From positions 84,941-148,940 of the forward strand of contig JANBPK010000711.1 of assembly GCA_027579435.1 (NCBI GenBank): a DNA stretch of 64,000 nucleotides. The letters run 5' to 3'. Origin of the DNA: Candolleomyces eurysporus. Its lineage: Eukaryota; Basidiomycota; Agaricomycetes; Agaricales; Psathyrellaceae. Numbering within the stretch: the first letter of the stretch is position 1; each line of letters begins with the position of its first letter. This document shows positions 60,538 to 64,000 of the stretch, piece by piece. The notes beneath the pieces were generated by a model. The model searched no databases. It saw only the letters and a list, made by a program, of their open reading frames with translations, and was not told the DNA's origin. A program made the position numbers and the translations under genes.

Positions 60538-60891
60538 TATCGCTTCCGAAGAGGGGATTTGGTCCTGATAAGAAATACAGCTATCGAGAAAAGCCTGAAC
60601 AAGAAGATGAAGTCGAGGTATCTTGGTCCTCTAGTCGTGGTGTCAAGAAATAAAGGAGGAGCATATATTCTGGCAGAATTGGACGGTACGGTGCTTCAGT
60701 GGCCGGCTGCTGCGTTCAGAGTCATCCCCTACCATGCTAGGAAGAAGATAGACCTCCCACCCAACATCCACGAATTCGTTGACATCTCATCCAAAGCTTT
60801 AGGTGAGATGAGGGATTCTTCGGAAGAAGGGAATATTGAAGATATTGCGTTCCGAGGCATGCCTGACACGTCTAGAATTACGAGTGATTAG
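60538..60891 (+). CDS. Pol C-terminal tail, separated by the solo LTR
   Basis: It is in the same frame as the integrase and ends at TAG 60889-60891. The reading FRRGDLVLIRNTAIE, MKSRYLGPLVVV and GGAYILAELDG is the usual integrase C-terminal (SH3-like) fold of Gypsy elements, which binds DNA or chromatin. In the present sequence it cannot be translated with the rest of pol, because stops lie inside the inserted LTR. Confidence 0.8.
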   Translation, partial: YRFRRGDLVLIRNTAIEKSLNKKMKSRYLGPLVVVSRNKGGAYILAELDGTVLQWPAAAFRVIPYHARKKIDLPPNIHEFVDISSKALGEMRDSSEEGNIEDIAFRGMPDTSRITSD

Positions 60892-61198
60892 GAATTGCTG
60901 GGGACAGCAGATTTTAAGTCGGGGGGAGAAGTTGGCCAAGTATGGATATACTCAGCCAGAAATTTCAGACTTTACCAAAGATTTCGGCCTTCTAGGCACA
61001 GAAAAACTTAAAAAAAACANGAGGANTGTGGGTTTTAAAAAGATGGTAGACTTAGGAGAGTACGAAAGCATTACAAGTGGTCAATGCAGAAGTAGCTACT
61101 GTTTTCCGTATTAATAAAGGGAGCAGTGGAGAAGATGAAAGAGAAGACTAGGGCGAAAGTCCAAACGAACGAGAGACTAGGAGGCTACTTCTGAAGAA
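60892..61198. other. Post-pol spacer with polypurine tract
   Basis: GGGGGGAGAAG at about 60921-60931 looks like a polypurine tract priming plus-strand synthesis, but no LTR follows; antisense genes do. Poly-A-rich sequence and two N bases occur near 61010. The 3' ends of pol and of the antisense gene face each other here. Confidence 0.45.
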
Positions 61199-62484
61199 CT
61201 AAAGCTCGAAGCTGGGCGCAAGAGGAATGACCTCAGGAGCTTCGACGACAGGCTTCGGAACGGTGCAGAAGGAAGCAAGAGAGGCCTTCAAGGAAGCATA
61301 CTCGTTATTGAGCATCTCCCAATGACCAGTGAACAAATGAATCTTGTGGACGATGGAAATCATCTCCAAACAAACGGTGCCAAGAGCCCGGCGGATAGAT
61401 TCTTCGTTTTCTGCGCGATCGGTGAAGTTGGTGATAGCAGAGTGCGCCTTGCTGAGCACCAAATTGATGAACTCGTTGGAGATAGCACGGTCGTCAACTA
61501 GGAATGCTTCAGAACCAGTTAGGAAGCACGAGAATAGAAGTGATGCACTGAAATCCAGAAGCCCTCCATCAGGGAACAGACGGTGAGCAGTACGAGCTGC
61601 ACTAGAGTTGGCCAAAGACGAAGGCGTTTCTTTATCGGCATGGGCACGCTTAGAGGCCAGGGCCATGGATCTGAAAAACGCGGGAGAACCGGTGTCAATG
61701 CCTGGGACGGAGGAATAGTCCATCCTCTGGGTAGAAGGCGGAGCGGAAGCACGGTTGGCAGCTTTTCCCTGAACAAACGAAGCTTCAGAAGGAAGGATAA
61801 AGGGTTAAGGACGAAAGAAATACCTTTGCACAACCACAGGTAGCAACCGGCTCGGACATGGTCACATCTTCATCCACAACTAAGACTTCCAAAGCAGGAA
61901 CGGGAGCGCCAGAAGTAGTAGCATGAGAGGCGTCTAAAAGAAGAGTTCGGAAGGAGTTGAGACCCGAGAAGAAGGAGGAAGACTGACTAGAAGTAGTGGA
62001 ATCGCGACGGGCACAACCAGCTTTGACCTTCAGCTCAGCCGCCAGGGCGAGCAGTTTGTTGGCAGACTCGTCAGAGAAACCAAGTTGGTGTTCCAAAGCC
62101 CAGGTCTTGTGGGCAAGAACAATGGTGGAGGCCTTCCGAACGAGCTTGACAAAGTTGGGGACGTTCTGAAGGATCTCAATATGAGCAGCGTTGTAGTCCT
62201 TAAAGCCAAGAGTTTTTAGAGAACGGTAAGACAAGGGAGAAAGAAGGGAAAAACGTACTGCGAAAGGGAGCAAGACGGCGCCAAGGGNTAGAACTCATCC
62301 TCAGACGCATTTTCGGAGGAACAGGTTTGCCAGCGGCAAGGAGGTCCGTGATGGCGGTACGATGATCGATGAGCTTGAGGGCCTCTTCAGAAACGATATC
62401 CAGCGTTCCGGGGCCATCTCTTTCGAAGTTGGCATGGACCACGACAGGGTCAAGAGGAGGTTGATTGTTGCGCTTAGGAGGCAT
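61199..62484 (-). CDS. Antisense spliced gene carried by the Gypsy element, unknown function
   Basis: On the minus strand the exons are 62484-62259, 62198-61824 and 61768-61199; with the N at 62287 dropped they total 1170 nt, 389 aa, every junction in phase 0. It starts MPPKRNNQPPLDPV after a TATA box and ends APSFEL then TAG. Intron 2 (GTATTT to TTCAG) is convincing. Intron 1 is 60 nt, has a TTTAAG acceptor and is itself open, so it may be retained. The protein is mainly helical, with no recognised domain; notable strings are YNAAHIEILQNVPNFVKLVR, ALEHQLGFSDESANKLLALA and CLEMISIVHKIHLFTGHWEM. TTCNGAA motifs are as dense here as in pol, so it is native to the element. Antisense genes between pol and the 3' LTR are known in some plant Gypsy elements; I know of no named fungal family for this one. 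Confidence 0.6.
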
Positions 62485-63462
62485 GAAGATGTAAGAATAA
62501 GAGAGAGAAAATGAGAGGGGGGTGAAGAAAGCGGACTCCGAAGTGCCTGTCTTATATATACAAAAATTTGGAGGACTTCGGAAGTCGGCCGACAAGTTCT
62601 GAATCGCCCATGTGAAACCCTTAGTGATTTTGGGAGACCTGATAGGACGATTGGCTCTAGAGGAGAGTATCGATGGGTAACAGCGTGCTCAGACCAACCC
62701 TAAGACCATTCGGGGGAGCGGCTGACCTAGATAGGAAAAGACACCGAGAGTTACCAAGCGAAGGCGCGCAGGCACTCGCCAGCTGCTGAACGAGCGGTTC
62801 GGAAGTCGATCGGACTCAGGAACAAGGATTTACTATGGTTTGCCTTGGTTCGGAAGCACGATCAACCAATCGCGCGCACTGAGGAACTTAGCTGAACAAA
62901 AGAGAAAGCCTCAATTGACCTCTAACTTAGAGCATGGGGACTTCACACTTTTGGATTGGCCCGGAAAATAAAAAGTTCATTAAAAATACAAAGTGCTCTT
63001 GTAACTGCCAGGTATTGCGGATATATATACAGGGGTCCCTACTCGTAATTCTGTTGTCGTATGTCTGCGGAAAGGCCTGAAGTCCGTGAAAGAATGGATG
63101 ATAAGAAAGAATGACGCGGCCTCCAGTCCCGAGTGACAAGCTTGGTGATTAATGGGTTCGGAAGAAAAAAAAAAAAAGGGATGTAAAGTAACAAGGAAGG
63201 AAGGTGATTCGGAAGGAGAGGAATAAGCTGTATCAACAAGGTTGCCAGGGGCATCCCACCTCAGCGTGTCCACACGCTTCCGAAGCTATGAGAGAGCCTT
63301 CGAGAGCTAGCGGAGGTGCCGTTGAACCCGCCCACTGCCCCAACGACCAAGACGATGCAAGAAAGAGAAAAGGGAGTGGCATGGCATGTGCAAAGGAGTC
63401 GACAACAAGAAAAGAGATGAGGAAGTAGAAAGGAGTGTCTATCGCGACCAAAAGAAGGTTCC
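62485..63462. other. Spacer between the two antisense genes
   Basis: Contains the TATA box of the downstream antisense gene, a poly-A run near 63170 and many TTCNGAA motifs (for example about 62577, 62799, 62850, 63157, 63208, 63279). Open frames here lack motifs. Confidence 0.5.
62552..62560 (-). promoter_or_regulatory. TATA box of the antisense gene
   Basis: On the minus strand TATATATAAG lies about 70 bp before the ATG at 62484, a normal promoter spacing. This supports that ATG over the longer in-frame start at 62595. Confidence 0.5.
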
Positions 63463-64000
63463 TCAAGAATTGAAAAGAGACCCGAAGGTCGGAGGAGGCT
63501 CAAAGGTCCCTGACCGAGGCGGGACGCCGAATCTGAAGGGCAGGCTGGCCTGCTGTGAGCCCGTAGGCGTCACCGAACCCTGGTACTCCGGAGGATCTTG
63601 GCCGGCAAGGGCTGCGGCACCTTCAGGAAGAGGAAGTGAAAGAGGTGGAGAGTCAGGACGACCCGAGGCCACCTGGAAATAGGAGGGAAGAGGCGCGAAG
63701 GCACACATCTGTTCATAGACGGCGCCAGGATGCTGCTGAATAAGGGTGCGAAGGGTGTCGAGGTCTACTATTTCGTTGACGAAAGGATCATTGTTGTGCT
63801 TCAGGGTTTGCAGATATGAAGAGAGGAAGCGACGGGTGGACTCCACATGAGTGGCTTGATGGTTGACGAGGGCGGTGAGGTCATGGAGGTGTCGCCACTC
63901 CTGTGAAAGTCGATCGTAGAGGCAGTTGACGTCTTTGGAAGAAGGGCATAAGTCTTCGGAAGCGAAAGAAGCAACAAAAGACTCAGAAGCAGTGGAGCAA
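63463..64000 (-). CDS. Second antisense gene of the Gypsy element, C-terminal part
   Basis: Open on the minus strand from the window edge (first full codon 63999-63997) to TGA at 63465-63463, at least 178 codons. It reads CLYDRLSQEWRHLHDLTALV, ESTRRFLSSYLQTLKHNNDP and TLRTLIQQHPGAVYEQMCAF, then a Pro/Gly-rich tail. The helical part may form a coiled coil. No family was recognised. It may be an upstream gene in tandem with the one at 61199-62484, or an upstream portion of the same transcription unit; the stop and the TATA box between them favour two genes. Confidence 0.45.
   Translation of the reverse strand, partial: CSTASESFVASFASEDLCPSSKDVNCLYDRLSQEWRHLHDLTALVNHQATHVESTRRFLSSYLQTLKHNNDPFVNEIVDLDTLRTLIQQHPGAVYEQMCAFAPLPSYFQVASGRPDSPPLSLPLPEGAAALAGQDPPEYQGSVTPTGSQQASLPFRFGVPPRSGTFEPPPTFGSLFNS

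Larger units (their letters stand above)
52123..64000 (+). mobile_element. Gypsy-type LTR retrotransposon, right end outside the window
   Basis: Order: proposed 5' LTR (52123-53154), primer-binding site (53160-53176), gag, protease, reverse transcriptase, RNase H, integrase, then two minus-strand genes reaching the window edge. Integrase after RNase H places it in the Gypsy group. CpG content is normal and frames are largely open, so it is younger than the relics at 33-46 kb. It is inactive as it stands because a solo LTR interrupts pol. More than 3 kb of extra sequence follows pol, and the 3' LTR is not seen. Confidence 0.85.

Noticed and set aside
60915..61198. 3' LTR directly after the polypurine tract
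   Set aside because: The sequence does not match the proposed 5' LTR (TGTAACGTCAC start), and antisense genes follow instead.
1..64000. CRISPR array, rRNA genes or bacterial-type operons
   Set aside because: No regularly spaced repeats of that kind and no rRNA sequence; the split genes are eukaryotic.

Overview
This window looks like genomic DNA of a filamentous basidiomycete, probably an agaricomycete. Genes are cut by many 45-65 bp GT-AG introns, and the contents include a Tea4/Bud14-type polarity protein, a class II aldolase, a PL1 pectate lyase, NACHT-WD40 genes, an F-box relic and fungal LTR retrotransposons. No species can be assigned from the sequence alone. Scattered single N bases sit in the assembly. 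Two of them (1038 and 43500) act as spurious extra bases that break otherwise open frames.

Layout. 1-26 kb is gene-dense and CpG-normal. In order it holds an SH3/Ras-association-like scaffold (153-4427, +), a 15-exon ankyrin protein with a nucleotidyltransferase-like head (4888-11014, +), a secreted pectate lyase (12079-13288, +), fructose-bisphosphate aldolase (14141-15763, +), a broken F-box gene (16367-18243, -) and a second, inverted 15-exon copy of the ankyrin gene (19891-26021, -). 26-45 kb holds a direct duplication of about 4.5 kb. Each unit carries a NACHT-WD40 (STAND/NLR-type) gene: a damaged copy with 2 WD repeats (27595-30925) and a copy with 4 WD repeats whose only frame break is an N (41239-44687). 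Between them lie a TIR element with LTR-like interior (31450-33155), CpG-depleted gag and LTR relics, a tRNA-like relic and an Hsp70-like pseudogene.

44.7-51.8 kb is mostly CpG-poor DNA with retroelement debris. From about 52.1 kb to the window end lies a large Gypsy-type retrotransposon: LTR, primer-binding site, gag, pol (protease, reverse transcriptase, RNase H, integrase), then at least two genes on the opposite strand, one of them with splice sites. Its pol is split by a 562-bp solo LTR with a perfect 5-bp target duplication.

The most unusual signals are: (1) a roughly 20-fold excess of the palindromic 7-mer TTCNGAA throughout the retrotransposon, in LTR, sense ORFs and antisense ORFs, but absent from the solo LTR inserted in it; (2) antisense, apparently spliced genes downstream of pol; (3) strong CpG depletion that begins inside the NACHT-WD40 genes, at different points in the two copies; (4) an inverted pair of ankyrin proteins that keep GG-S and D-x-D signatures of a nucleotidyltransferase fold, one copy having lost the ancestral start codon.
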